This document shows, in pieces, positions 1 through 10,636 of a DNA stretch of 64,000 nt; positions within the stretch are counted from its first letter, which is position 1; each line of letters starts with the position of its first letter. The notes beneath the pieces were generated by a model. The model did not search any database and was not told the origin of the DNA. It saw only the letters and a list, made by a program, of their open reading frames with translations. Both the position numbers and the translations under genes were made by a program. This DNA comes from Nyssa sinensis (Eukaryota; Streptophyta; Magnoliopsida; Cornales; Nyssaceae): positions 124,001 to 188,000 of the forward strand of contig VIRR01000518.1 in the NCBI GenBank assembly GCA_008638375.1, written 5' to 3'.

Positions 1-669
1 AGCCACAGTCAGCTATAGTAAACCTATAGGAAAAACAGTCCAGACCTACCCCAGCCCGCAGGCCAGCGCGCTCCCGAGCAAGCGCAAGCCACGTGCCTGT
101 CCGCACGCGCCCCGTGTGCTGCCTGCCTGCCCATGTGCGCCCCCTGCTGCCTTGCCCCATGCACGCCAACCTAACACCCCTCTTGACACCATGTTTGGCC
201 ATCTTTTTTAGCCATGTTTGGCCATTCTATTGGGCTATGTTTGGCCAATTCTTAGGCCATGTTTGGACACCCTTTTGGGCTATGTTTGGCCACTCTCATG
301 GGCCATGTTTGGCCACTTCCTTGGACATATTTTGGTAGACTTTTTGGTCTATTCTTAGCCTATGTCTTAGGGCATTTGGGGCCCATTTGGGCCATTGTTC
401 CTAGGCATACTTAGAGACATTTTGAGGCTATTTTGGAGACCATTTTTTAACATGACTTAGACTTATTTTGACTATTGATTGGGAGGGATGTTTGAGTGAC
501 ATTAGGAGACCATTTTGGTTAAGTCTAATAGCAAGTTTTCATTTCAAATCTTAAGGAAACATGGGGGAATAAATGCATAATGAACTAAATCAATCTTAAT
601 GGCCTTTCTTTTATTTTTCTTAATTCATTTCACTCACTCCCTGGGTTTGTGAAAATTCAGGGCGTGACA
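1..669 (-). mobile_element. Edge of a long LTR (Ty3/gypsy-like), truncated by window start
   Basis: On the minus strand the segment opens at 669 with TGTCACGCCCTGAATTTTC, an LTR-type start related to the TGTCACGACC ends seen repeatedly in this window. To the right lies an AT microsatellite, which fits an insertion edge rather than an internal region. No coding sequence is recognised; the open frame at 93-338 is produced by a 23-bp tandem repeat. Orientation and family are inferred from a single visible end, so the alternative that 669 is the 3' end of a plus-strand LTR cannot be excluded. Confidence 0.5.
194..331. repeat. 23-bp tandem array, about six copies
   Basis: Units start with TTTGGCCA and end with GCCATG or GCTATG, with a period of 22-23 bp and imperfect copies. 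The array lies in the truncated LTR at the left window edge. It explains the short repetitive open reading frame over it. Confidence 0.8.
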
Positions 670-845
670 TATATACTGATATATAATATATATATATACA
701 TTTTTAATATATATATATATATACATGTATTATATATTATCTTAGCTACATGAATTTCATTGGTCAATTTGGGAGGTGGAGGAAAATTATTTACTACATA
801 TATATATATATATATCATATGTAATATATATCATAAAATGGTTGG

Positions 846-908
846 TAGCCCAATTGGTAACTTTTTGGGACTTAAGTGCTTCATTGGTTTGGCCAAGGGT
901 TCAAAACC
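846..908 (+). other. tRNA-like A-box/B-box pair in the G LTR, antisense to the element
   Basis: An A-box-like TAGCCCAATTGG at 846-857 is followed 40 bp later by a B-box-like GGTTCAAAACC at 898-908. Each differs from the Pol III consensus (TRGCNNAGNNGG, GGTTCGANNCC) at one position. The module runs opposite to the LTR that carries it. Whether it is a SINE relic or a live promoter cannot be told from sequence. Confidence 0.5.
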
Positions 909-1349
909 CATTGGTTGCATTTTTGAGCATTTCCCTCACTTTTTATGCTTATGCCACGTTTGGTGTAATATCCCGACCCGGGATACCGGGTCACATGACA
1001 CGTATTACGAGGAAAGGAAATTATATATATATAATTAATTAATTATTACATTAATTAATTAATTAAAGGAATGGATATTTATATGTATTAGTTAAATGTA
1101 TATATATGTATATATATATATATATATTTAATGAATGAAATATGAAAATGTTAAAAAGATGAAAAGTGGAAAAGTTGAATAGTATGTGAATGTGTGTGTG
1201 TGTGTCGGCTGGTGTGTGTGTGTCTTGTATGTATGTGTATATGTATATATATGTATATAATATATGTAAAATATCTTATGAAAATTAAATGCAAAGAAGA
1301 AAAGAGAAAAGTAGAATTTATTAGATGGGAGGGCTATGTAGGGCTAGAA

Positions 1350-1560
1350 ATCAGAATGTAGAGAGAGAGAGAGAAAGAGAGCTGTAGAGAGAAAGAGAAC
1401 ATAAAGAGAGAGAGAGAGAGAGGTCGGTCACTTTCTCTATTAAAAGCCCAAGCATGCAAACCATGCTTTCTTCTTGCAAAAGAAATCAAAAGAAGAAGAA
1501 CTGGGGAGCTAAGAAAAAGATCAAAAGAAGAAAGAAGAGAGAGGAATCACTGTAAACAGG
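1350..1560 (+). promoter_or_regulatory. Candidate LTR promoter and purine-rich leader ending in a splice donor
   Basis: GA microsatellites (about 1355-1425) are followed by a TATA-like CTCTATTAAAAGCCC at about 1434, then an A/G-rich leader that ends ACAG/GTAAAG (donor GT at 1560-1561). The same order of CT/GA repeat, TATA-like box, purine-rich leader and donor recurs in other LTRs of the window. The transcription start is inferred. Confidence 0.35.
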
Positions 1561-2381
1561 TAAAGTTTCAAATCTTTACATTTTTCTCTCTCTAAATTTC
1601 AAGCATGAAAGTAGGTTAGTTTTAAGTTGTTTATGTACATTTGATGTTTAAAATTTATTTAAACCTGTTTAAACGTAAGATTTGGGCTTGAAACAGTGAG
1701 AAAACATGAAACCCATAAGCAGTCGCCATTGATGACCTTGCATGAAGCAGGTCTGATCCGAGGGAAACCAAACTTTGTTTGGTGAATAGGGACCTCTAGT
1801 AGACCCTACAAGCATGCTAAAAACCTATGTACGCGACCTTGAAGCTCAAAAATCGACCCTCGAATGTCAAGATGCAGGTTACGGGTTTACACCCCAAGCC
1901 TCTAAACTTATGATTTAAGCCATTTCTTTAAATGAAAACTGAATCCCCATGAAGAGGGGATCACAACAAGCCAAACCTCATCAAAAATGGTTAAGAAATA
2001 AGCATGAACCATAGGTTTTACAGTTCGGATTATCTACTTCAAAACCGAACATATGAAGGAGTTTTAAACTCCAAAACGAATGCCAATCGAATTGTTTTTG
2101 CCTTAGGAATGTTTTGGGACAAAAACAGTAAGGATCCATGGATCCAAACTACACGAAATAGGAGAAAAAGGAATTCGGGAACTAGGGTTTTTAAGTCGGT
2201 CGATTGGGGAAGACGATGACGGGTTGACTCATTTTTAAAATGGGGCTGGGTCGACTCGGACGGGTGGCAGCCTCTGGGCTTGCCACCGATTAATTGGGAC
2301 GGCGTCGTTTTGAGTCGTATATATGTTATACGTTTAAAAGTTTAAAATTTTGGAAGAAAAGGGAAGGAACCGAGGTTCCGG

Positions 2382-2435
2382 GGTTTCGATCCCTGACCCT
2401 CGCGCGTGGGGAAGCCCTCATTTTCCACTCGGCCA
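2382..2435 (-). other. tRNA-like A-box/B-box pair in solo LTR 964-5349, antisense
   Basis: Read on the minus strand, a perfect A-box TGGCCGAGTGG (plus 2425-2435) is followed 32 bp on by GGATCGAAACC (plus 2382-2392), one mismatch from the B-box consensus. The A-box matches the D-arm region of Ser/Leu tRNAs. It lies in the putative first intron of the LTR and is antisense to it. Confidence 0.55.
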
Positions 2436-2689
2436 CGCATGCGCGTGTGTCACACATGGGGCAGAATTTATATATAAAATATATATAAAATAAAACAGAA
2501 AAATAAAAGGTGCAACTGCACCTACTGAGTTTCGAACGTGCGTGGTATGGGGAGGGAGATGGCACGCTGGCCAGCGTGCCATCCTATTCAACCTGTCATA
2601 TTAAGTGCAAAATAATATATATATATATATATATATTATACTTAATCAAATTAATTTAATTAATTAAATTAAATACTCACGAAATGCCC

Positions 2690-3390
2690 CGATGTCCAAA
2701 CGGGAGAAGTTATATATGTAACCTTACTATCTTGGACCCCCTGAGCCCATTGGTGAGGTCCACGACATGAGATGAGGTCCCGAAAAATTTGAAACCCCTA
2801 AAAAATGTCAAAATGACCAAAATGCCCCTGCCCCATGAGTAAGCCAGACAAAGTCCAAATTAAATAAATGAATAGTATATCCTTACTAATTCGGATATTC
2901 TGAAGCCAATGGTAGGGTCCGTTTTACGAGACGAGGCCCGAAAAATAAAGTCATGTAAGGGGTAAATGACCAAAATACCCCTTGACCAAAATTTAACAAG
3001 TTATTAGTGTATTCTTACTATCTCGGACCTTCTGAGTCCAATGGTGAGGTTCACGACACGAAATGGGGTCCCGAAAAATAAAGACACGTAAAGGGGTAAA
3101 AAGACCAAAATACCCCTGGTACCTCTAAAGCCAAAATGAAATCAGGGAAGGTCTAAATTAACTTTCTTTGACATCCTAGACTCAAAAATGGAGTCCAAAT
3201 TACGAAACGAAGTATAGAAAAATATGACACGTAAAACGATAAATGACTATTTTGCCCTTTTACATGTAATAGTCTTAATTAAATTCTAAGAAAGCCTAAA
3301 CCGACTTTCTTCGACACTCTGGACTCAATGGTAGAGTCTATTCGACCAAAAGAAATGTCTAAAATAAAAAGACATAAAATTTGATGAATA
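2690..3390 (+). repeat. Degenerate modules of roughly 125 bp, about five copies
   Basis: Each copy has the order 'CTTACTATcTcGGAccttctgag', 'caatGGTGAGGTCC', 'CGAAAAAT', 'gacacGTAAA' and 'gaccAAAATaCCCC'. Copies begin near 2720, 2880, 3010, 3160 and 3310. The same module, often as one to three copies, occurs in the other LTR families here on either strand, so it is a shared LTR component. Confidence 0.7.
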
Positions 3391-3725
3391 GCATCTGTTA
3401 GATGACTATGAACTGAAATAATGCCAAAGTACTAATACTAAGGCATGTACGAGAAACAAAATACGAAAAGACACGACACGTAAACATGTCAAATAAATAA
3501 CTTTAAATTAAAGTTAATGGAACTCCCAGAAGAGTATAAATTGAAGTAGATTCAATTTCTAACACATTAAATTGTGTCATAGGTTAAGAATACGAGTTAC
3601 GTTAAGTACATATGAATTTATGAAATCATTGTAGGATCAAATACGATTTAAGCATAAGTTAAGGAATATCGAAATGATATTACGATGAATATGAAGTTGA
3701 TGAGATGTTTATGAATTGTTCTTAG

Positions 3726-3780
3726 GAACTACCAGGAAAGTGGGAAAGCGCATTATTAGCACTAACCCTAAAGAATCAAG
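3726..3780 (+). other. Putative middle exon (55 bp) in solo LTR 964-5349
   Basis: TTCTTAG precedes position 3726 and the segment ends CAAG before GTGAGT at 3781, giving canonical acceptor and donor sites. Equivalent 49-64 bp segments with AG and GT borders sit at the matching place in seven other LTRs of this window. No open frame of note crosses it; a non-coding leader exon is the simplest reading. Confidence 0.5.
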
Positions 3781-4437
3781 GTGAGTAACCCTGTATTTGA
3801 AGTGGAGATTTAACTCCATGGATTTGAAAAGGTTTTAAATGCAAAGATATGAAGTGTTTGAAATTTCGAATTCAGTATTTACATGATTCAGTTAAATTGT
3901 TCTGTTTTTATAAACTCTATTATGACATGCTTAGTGAATGGTTTCTGTCATGGTTTTCTTAAAACATATTTCAGCATGTCTAAAGTTTTAAATGCCAAAT
4001 TATGTAAAGTGTTCTGAATTTGTTTATATCAAGCATTTAAAGGATTTGTTATGAAATTATGTACATGATGTTTTAAATGTTTATGAGAAACACCTATTTG
4101 AAGAAATCATGTATTAAATGTATTTGAATGTAAGAAAAGTTGTGCCTAAGCACTATGGTTTTTGGTCGGGTTGTACGGAACTCAGCCGACTTTCTAAATA
4201 ACAGATTTTTGGGTTGTACGGAACTCAATTAATCTATAAACATATGATGGTATTTTGGGTTACATACGAACTCAATTGACTGTCAAATGCCCGGTAGCAG
4301 GATCTAATCCCCCAGGCAAATGAGATATCTCCATTTATAAGTAAGATGGGAGTCCGGTTCGAAACGGATTCCACTAATGAAAGTGATAAGATGATAAATG
4401 ATTTGAAAATGGAAGCAGGTTTTACCCTCATTTTCAA

Positions 4438-4745
4438 TATGCATATGTTTCGAGTTTTATATACTCTATTTAAGAAATACATGTTATGTTATATGTTTTG
4501 AAGTTCATGATTATAAGTATAGCTTGAATACTTTAATTGTTTCCAAGCTATTGTTTTACGAAATGCATATGTTTTGAGTTATATACTCTATTTGACGAAG
4601 TATAAGTATAGCTTGAATACTTTAAATGTTTCAAAGCTATTGTTTTACGAAATGCATATGTTTTGAGTTATATACTCTATTTGACAAAGTATGAGTTTAG
4701 CTTGAATACTTTAAATGTTTCAAAGCTACATGATTTAAGGAATGC
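4438..4745 (+). repeat. About 93-bp tandem repeat, three copies
   Basis: Copies carry AATGCATATGTTTTGAG, then ATATACTCTATTTGA, then AGCTTGAATACTTTAA. It lies between the putative second and third exons of the solo LTR. A shorter single version occurs at about 31640-31700 in the related LTR. Confidence 0.75.
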
Positions 4746-5917
4746 ATATATTCTGTATTCAAAATATACGAACAATTGGCGGTGATTATTTTACAAACTC
4801 TTATATACTAAACCACTGCTAATTGAAAACCCCATGACGAATACTGGAATTGCTCACAAGCTTAGATTAGCTTACCCGGACTTTGTTCGGACCCCCCCTT
4901 TCAGGTGATGCAGCAGATAGGGTCTTAAGGACGACGACGATATGTCTAGCTGTCTTTTTGGGAGGATATGTTAAGTAGTTTCTTTTGAAGAACTTATGAA
5001 CACTAATAGTACGTTTTTTATTAATAGACAATGCAAGAATATGTAATAAGCCCTCAGGGCCATCGAATAGGTATGGTATGAATGTATGAAGTCTTTAAGT
5101 TTTTAGTTATACTCCGAATGTGTGACCATGTATGTTATGTATGGAGCAGCAGTACCGGACGGATGTGCATAATTTAAAAAAAAAAAAAAAAGAGAAAAGA
5201 AAAGAAAAAGTTTTTCACGCTTCCGCAAAACGTATGTTGCACATCTATTCGATACCGCTGCATAAGCGAGCCTTGTCTCGGGGCCCTCGGGTCTCGGGGC
5301 GGCGATCGCGATCCGGTGATCCGCTTAGGGTGGGTTTCGGGTCGTGACATTTGGCATGCGCAGTTTCTCATTTTGGCTTTTTACCTTCTATTTTGTTTTC
5401 TATTCCTCTTTTTATGAAATGATTTCTTTGGGTCGTTTCCTACTTGGGTTGGCTTCAAGGTTCAAAGCCTTGCGTCATTTATCATTTCCTTGTGGTCTTC
5501 GTGGCTTGCTAATTCAAATTTTTGTAGTGTTAAAATTAGGCTAAGATGACTAAATTAACGCATTAAATTCCAAAAAGACATCATTACATTAATAAATGGG
5601 TAAACTAGGTTCGATGTATTACATCCTTCCCCTCTTGACTTATTTAATTATTTTATTGTTGTATCATATGCAATAACCCGACCGAAATTGTAACCGAACA
5701 AACCATGTAAACCCGAGTCATTAGGGCTTTCTGTTTTAAAATTGAATAAAATGGACGGTTTGGAAACTCAAGATTGAAAGTACAAATAATGCCAGGGCGA
5801 TGCTCGAGCAAGCCATGAACGAATACCGAAATAAAAATAATAAAAAATAAATAATTTAGAATAAATAAATAAATTATTATTTATGTAATTATATATAGAG
5901 CTATATACATATATATA

Positions 5918-5923
5918 TTTGTA

Positions 5924-5957
<34 letters not shown>

Positions 5958-5982
5958 ATATATAAGGCGTTGTGCATGCAAG

Positions 5983-6010
<28 letters not shown>
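5918..6010. repeat. TA/TG microsatellite
   Basis: Runs of TA and TG dinucleotides interrupted by a short unique stretch, in the upstream part of the solo LTR where a TATA-type promoter would be expected. Confidence 0.85.
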
Positions 6011-6013
<3 letters not shown>

Positions 6014-6966
6014 AAGTGGGATAAGGGAGAGGGGTGCAAGACATGGATCAAGAGTTTTAATTCAAAAACAAAAGAGATGAGGTGATAAGGTTCGGAACAG
6101 AAGGGATAGAGAGAGAAAGAGAGAATATGTTGGGCACTGAAAGAGGGAGGGGCGACTAATGTATATATTGATACGTAAGTATTGATAGAGGAAGAGTGAA
6201 ACAAGGAAAACAGATCGGGGTTGAAGGAGAAGACACTGCAACTGAGAAAATCAAGAAAAAGGTAAGTAAAAAAAATTCAAGTTTCATTTTTTTTATTTAG
6301 AGCATGAAAGTTAGTTTTAGATTTCAGAACTTCAAGAGCATGAAAAATGGTATTTACTGCAATTTAAATCAAATGAAACAGCCCAGAAATAAGGAAGAAA
6401 AAGGCAGTTCCAGGTCTGAAACAATAATCCGGTTCTAGAGTTTTATTGCATTAAGCTTGATTTAAATGATAGGAAATCATGTATATATGGTGCAGAAAGT
6501 GATTAGGAAAAGAAATGGGAGGAAACAGTAGAAAAATCACCATGAAATGGCTCATCGGAGACTCCCAGAGCTACGGTTTCTCTTTGTTTCGTAAGGATCA
6601 AGTGATCCAATACAAAAACTAACGTTGGATATGGAAAGCCCATGAGATTTATGAGAGAACGAAATTTGAGTTAGGCTAGAAAACTAACCAAAAAAAGTGG
6701 CTGTTACCGGAGAAGACAACATTGTTGTCTTTGGGTCAGGTGGGCCATGGGTCGGGTCCAGGTAGGGGTCAAACCCGTCCAACCGCAAGTGGTGGGTAAC
6801 AAAATGACGCAGCATTGGGTGCTGTTTGAAATGTTTGGCTATAGGGTTTAAAAATTTAAATTGAAGTGAAATCGGAATGGGATTAGCCTATCCTTATTTT
6901 AATCCCTTAGCCGCTGTTTGGCCTAGGATATTAAAGAAAAAAATGCGTAGGGGCTGCTGCCCCTAC

Positions 6967-7019
6967 GACATGAACTCACAACGTGGGGGGAAAGTCTCAA
7001 GGAACGGATCACTGTGCCA
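6967..7019 (-). other. tRNA-like A-box/B-box pair in solo LTR 5669-8806, antisense
   Basis: On the minus strand TGGCACAGTGA (plus 7009-7019) precedes GAGTTCATGTC (plus 6967-6977). Both are degenerate against the Pol III boxes, but the segment aligns with the better preserved module at 24798-24851 in the B LTR, including a following A/T-rich tail. Confidence 0.4.
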
Positions 7020-7541
7020 TTAAGGCACATGTGATCTGTTTTACACTAAATAATATATATATATATATATATATATTAGTTCTATTTAACTAGTTTAAAT
7101 AATTAATTAAATAGGTAATTATTTAAATAATTCCCAAAATGTAAATTAGTCAAGTAAATAGTGTAAACTTACTGTTTTGGACCTTTTGGATTCAATGGTG
7201 AGGTCCATTTTATGAGACAGAGTCCCAAAAAATAAAATACCCGTAGAAACACCAAAATGACCAAAATACCCCTATGTCAAATATGAGTCAAATAGACTCC
7301 GATTGAGTTAAGTAAATAGTGAATTTTTATTATTTCAAACCTTCTAGACTCAACAGTGAAGTCCAAATTATGAAAACAGAACCCAAAAAATAGAGACACG
7401 TAAATGACCATTTTGCTCTTGGGTAAATTAGTTAAAATTAGAAATCGTAAAAGCCTAAATTAGTAAAAGAGCTGCTTAGAGTAGCGAGGTGTTCAAATTT
7501 ATAAATGGCATTAAAACTAAAACATATTTACTAATATATAG

Positions 7542-7598
7542 GAGACTCGAAGGAAAGGGGAGGGTTACGGAATACTGAGGTAGATCACACGGATAAAG
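7542..7598 (+). other. Putative middle exon (57 bp) in solo LTR 5669-8806
   Basis: ATATATAG precedes 7542 and the segment ends ATAAAG before GTAAGT at 7599, a near-perfect donor. The segment is purine rich and equivalent in position to the 3726-3780 segment of the preceding solo LTR. Confidence 0.5.
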
Positions 7599-7905
7599 GT
7601 AAGTGAATTCCTATCTCTTATACATTGTTTTCAAGCCACGTCCTTTCTTTTACTATCAAACTTTGTACTCATGTATGTATCCGCTATTATTGTCCCGCCA
7701 TTGATATTGTCCTATCTAGTGGATGCCTATTAACTGATATCTCATGATTTGATTCGTTGTACTGATGCTTATCATTGTATGCTTATCTCATGATATTTCA
7801 CACCTTATACACTTCTTATGGAATCACGATAGAATCTTAATTTATAATTGAATTTCGGATTTATGTTCAATCACAATATCCATTCGATTGCTTTCTGAGT
7901 TGGCA

Positions 7906-8010
7906 GGACCTACTGGTCAAGTAATAGGACCTACGGGTCGATTAATAGGACCTACGGGTCGATTGACAGGACCTTCGGCTCGATTGATAGGGCCTACGGG
8001 TCGAGTCCGT
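7906..8010 (+). repeat. 21-bp hairpin-forming array, five copies
   Basis: The unit is close to AGGACCTACGGGTCGATTAAT. Most units contain GACC-TACG-GGTC, a 4-bp stem with a 4-base loop. A relative with GACC-CGAA-GGTC is amplified in the LTR at 12393-15701 and occurs singly at about 57435 and 16548. Confidence 0.85.
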
Positions 8011-8985
8011 GGATGGACATATGGTGATGGGGGTGTTTTATGCATGGAGTTATGAGGGCATTTTATATGCATTGAGGTTAAAAGAGGGGCATGCCGGGCC
8101 CCAAAAGGCCTAAGGTCTGCCAACCAGAGTAATTCAATCACTTACGTTTGACTGAATGTTTACGTTTATTGGATTCATAGGATGTGTGCCATTTCCTATG
8201 AATAATCCTATGTTGACCGTTCATTGATTATTTGTACTTGATTGTGACCGTTATTGTGGCAGTATATTCATGTTGATTTTGATAATTAAGTTTTTCCATA
8301 TCGACATTGCACCATTACTCACACTTGTTATTGTACTTTATTTTTCATTGGCTATTGTGGCATTTTACTGTTAACTGCAATCGTTATCATGACTGGCTAT
8401 CATGTTACCTTTGAGTTTATATTTTCTTATGTAATCCCTAACCCGTATTTGAGATAGTCTTTTACTTACTGAGCTTTGTTAGCTCACCCCATTCATTATA
8501 TTTTTTAGGTGAGAATGTTACCGAACCACAGTAAGAGTTCAGGAGTTTAGGGAGACAGTTGAGGAGCATGATAGAAGTGAATAGAGTCTCTCCTATGTAC
8601 TCACCTCCTAAAAGTGGTTAATGTTTAGTTTATTGTCAATTTTATTTTCAATCTTTGAACAATATTTGTAATAAGGCTTCCGCACTTAAATGTTATGCTT
8701 ACATTATTTACTGTTATCATTGGTATAAGAATGGAAAAATTAGGGACGGCCATAGGACCGGCCCCGCGACACGAGATCCGCATAGGGCGGGTTTCGGGTC
8801 GTGACATCATAACTATCGAGAATTCCCGATTAATTTTCTTAATTATTCCTTATGTTGTTTCTAATTAATAATTAGTGAATTAATTATAAATTAATTGGGG
8901 TCGGGGTGTTGCAAGCTAACTTCCCATCTTAGGCTTGTAGTTCACTAATCTTGTCTACAATTGTAAGATCGATTGTTACATTGGC

Positions 8986-9405
8986 TCATATTTCCTTGGA
9001 ACTTGCCAGAATCACTTCGATTTCCATTGCCTCTAACTCTTGTAGTAGCTCTTTCTGTGTTGTCAACAGGTAAGCAAGGCTTCGCGATGACTTCCTGCTA
9101 AGAGCATCTGCTACTACGTTTGCCTTCCCGGGATGGTACTGTATACTAAGCTCGTAGTCTTTGATCAACTCTAGCCAACAACGTTGGCGCATGTTGAGCT
9201 CCTTCTGTGTAAACAAGTACTTAAGGCTTTTGTGGTCAGTGAAGATCTCACATGTAGTTTCGTACAGATAATGCCTCCATATCTTGAGTGCAAAGACAAT
9301 AGTTGCTGGCCCGAGGTCGTGGGTCAGGTAATTCCTCTCATGTGGCTTGAGTTGCCCTGAAGCATAAGCCACTGCCCTTCCTATTTGCATCAGAACGCAC
9401 CCCAA
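8986..9405 (-). pseudogene. Ty3/gypsy RNase H fragment
   Basis: The 139-residue frame has the RNase H region that follows reverse transcriptase in Ty3/gypsy Pol: LMQ...VAYASGQLK near the start, [11 protein letters not shown] around residues 55-65, and [16 protein letters not shown] around 90-105. The residue after THDL, normally the catalytic glutamate, is glycine. Reverse transcriptase is missing upstream (sequence beyond about 9395 is unrelated) and integrase is missing downstream, because the G LTR begins only about 70 bp away. It is a remnant of element G's pol, on the same strand as its LTR. Confidence 0.9.
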
Positions 9406-10636
9406 AAAGAAACAAAAGAGGATACGTGAATCTTTAACTTAAGTAACTATTAGAGATGGGCTCGTGATTGAGAATCACAAATGAGTATTACAAATGAAAC
9501 TAAAAGTTACCCTTACATAGAATAAAATGCCGTAATACAATGAACACATGAGTAAACCATCCTGGCACAAGCCAAGAGATGTTAATGAAAACAAAAGAGA
9601 ATATGACGTTAAAAATGCCAAAAAGAAAATATGATAATTGGTAGAGTCAAATAGAGACTGGTATATAAAAGAAACTTAAACAAGAGATGTTGTAGAATTC
9701 AGAACTGAAAAGATTGGGAAACCCCATATATATATATATTTAAGCGGAACAGTGCGAATCCACCAAGGACTCTGCCCTTGGTAAAGCTAAAATACTTAGA
9801 TAAGAAATCCAATAGACACTAAATGATGGATAGACATAGTGTAGTTTAATTACACTGTAGACTTCCTATAAACACTACTAAAATGACAAATAGAAAAGAA
9901 AAGATCAAAGTACTAAATCCATTTACCTGGCACATGATGTGTCACATGACACCAATAGAGGTTAGAAAACCATGAACGATAATGTAATTATAACTTAGCA
10001 TCAAATAAAAATTGATATGACGAATAGGCATGGGAGTAATCAAAATACTGGTAATAGTGAGAAATAGTCAAGTAACTGAAAAAGACGACACGAGTGAGTA
10101 ATGAAAGCACAATGGATCCGTAGCTATATGACCAAAGACTAAAGAAATAAGCATTAAAATGGTGATGTAGAAATTGGAGACCTTAAGCTTAAAGCCTCGA
10201 GGAAGTTAAGAGCTAAACCTTCGACTTTCAAGATCACTATTGAATTATGCAAAATAGTACGAAGGTTGTGCAATGGTTTATGAAATGGTTCCCATACCAC
10301 TATCCACATCAAAATATATAGTCATCGATTAAGAACCATAGAGTTCTTGAGCTTACCAAGTAATAAGTCCCAATTGAGGAAATTAAATTGGGGAAATTCT
10401 TAGGAATAGAGAGATTGAGACCAGGTGTCAAGATGAATATATGATTCTAGATAGTCTAAAGACTAATGTCCGTTAGGTCAGGAATTAAAGATCTAAATTA
10501 AGTAAGGAATAGATCTAGTGTGGTTAAATCTTAAATGGTTGATGGTTAATAAAGTAACTCAAAAGAAACAATGGACTGTGATATGATTTGGATGGTTCCT
10601 TTAGTAGGACCGATGATAGATGGATGCTTTCGAATC
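9406..10636. other. Orphan AT-rich stretch between RNase H fragment and LTR
   Basis: About 1.2 kb with no open frame, no LTR-type end and no clear match to any other part of the window. A short TA run lies near 9730. It could be rearranged internal sequence of element G or the flank of the LTR that ends at 10637. Nothing more can be supported. Confidence 0.4.

Larger units (their letters stand above)
964..5349 (+). mobile_element. Solo LTR, 4.39 kb, TSD TTTGG
   Basis: The element starts TGTAATATCCCGACCCGGG and ends GGGTTTCGGGTCGTGACA. TTTGG lies directly on both sides (959-963 and 5350-5354), so both ends are exact. There is no PBS, polypurine tract or internal region, so it is a solo LTR left by LTR-LTR recombination. 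It contains a GA-rich leader at 1350-1560, a donor-like CAG/GTAAAG at 1559/1560, a middle exon-like segment at 3726-3780, an acceptor-like TTTCAG ending at 4904, reiterated modules at about 2690-3390, and a 93-bp tandem repeat at 4438-4745. Short open frames in it have no recognisable product. Confidence 0.95.
5669..8806 (+). mobile_element. Solo LTR, 3.14 kb, TSD TCATA
   Basis: It starts TGCAATAACCCGACC and ends GGGTTTCGGGTCGTGACA, flanked by TCATA at 5664-5668 and 8807-8811. Nothing internal remains, so it is a solo LTR. Its 3' part is the same subfamily as the reverse complement of 23578 onward. Visible parts are a TA/TG microsatellite (about 5918-6010), a strong donor AAG/GTAAGT (GT at 6262), an antisense tRNA-like module, a middle exon-like segment (7542-7598), a 21-bp hairpin array (7906-8010) and an acceptor TTTTTTAG ending at 8508. 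Confidence 0.95.
670..8914 (-). mobile_element. LTR of a minus-strand Ty3/gypsy element (G), split by two solo LTRs
   Basis: The LTR start reads TGCAACACCCCGACCCC on the minus strand at 8914. The surviving pieces are 8807-8914, 5350-5668 and 670-963. Joined in that order they align along their whole length with the start of the plus-strand LTR at 25056 (TGTAACACCCCGACCC start, AAACGACC/AAATGACC-type segments, then a tRNA-like segment), which proves the pieces are one LTR. The far end is lost at the 669 boundary. A purine run just outside 8914 is the likely polypurine tract, making this a 3' LTR. No gene is present. Confidence 0.8.

Noticed and set aside
2382..2435. Possible genuine tRNA gene
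   Set aside because: A- and B-boxes are present but no acceptor stem or anticodon arm of normal spacing can be drawn, and the segment is shared with other LTRs.
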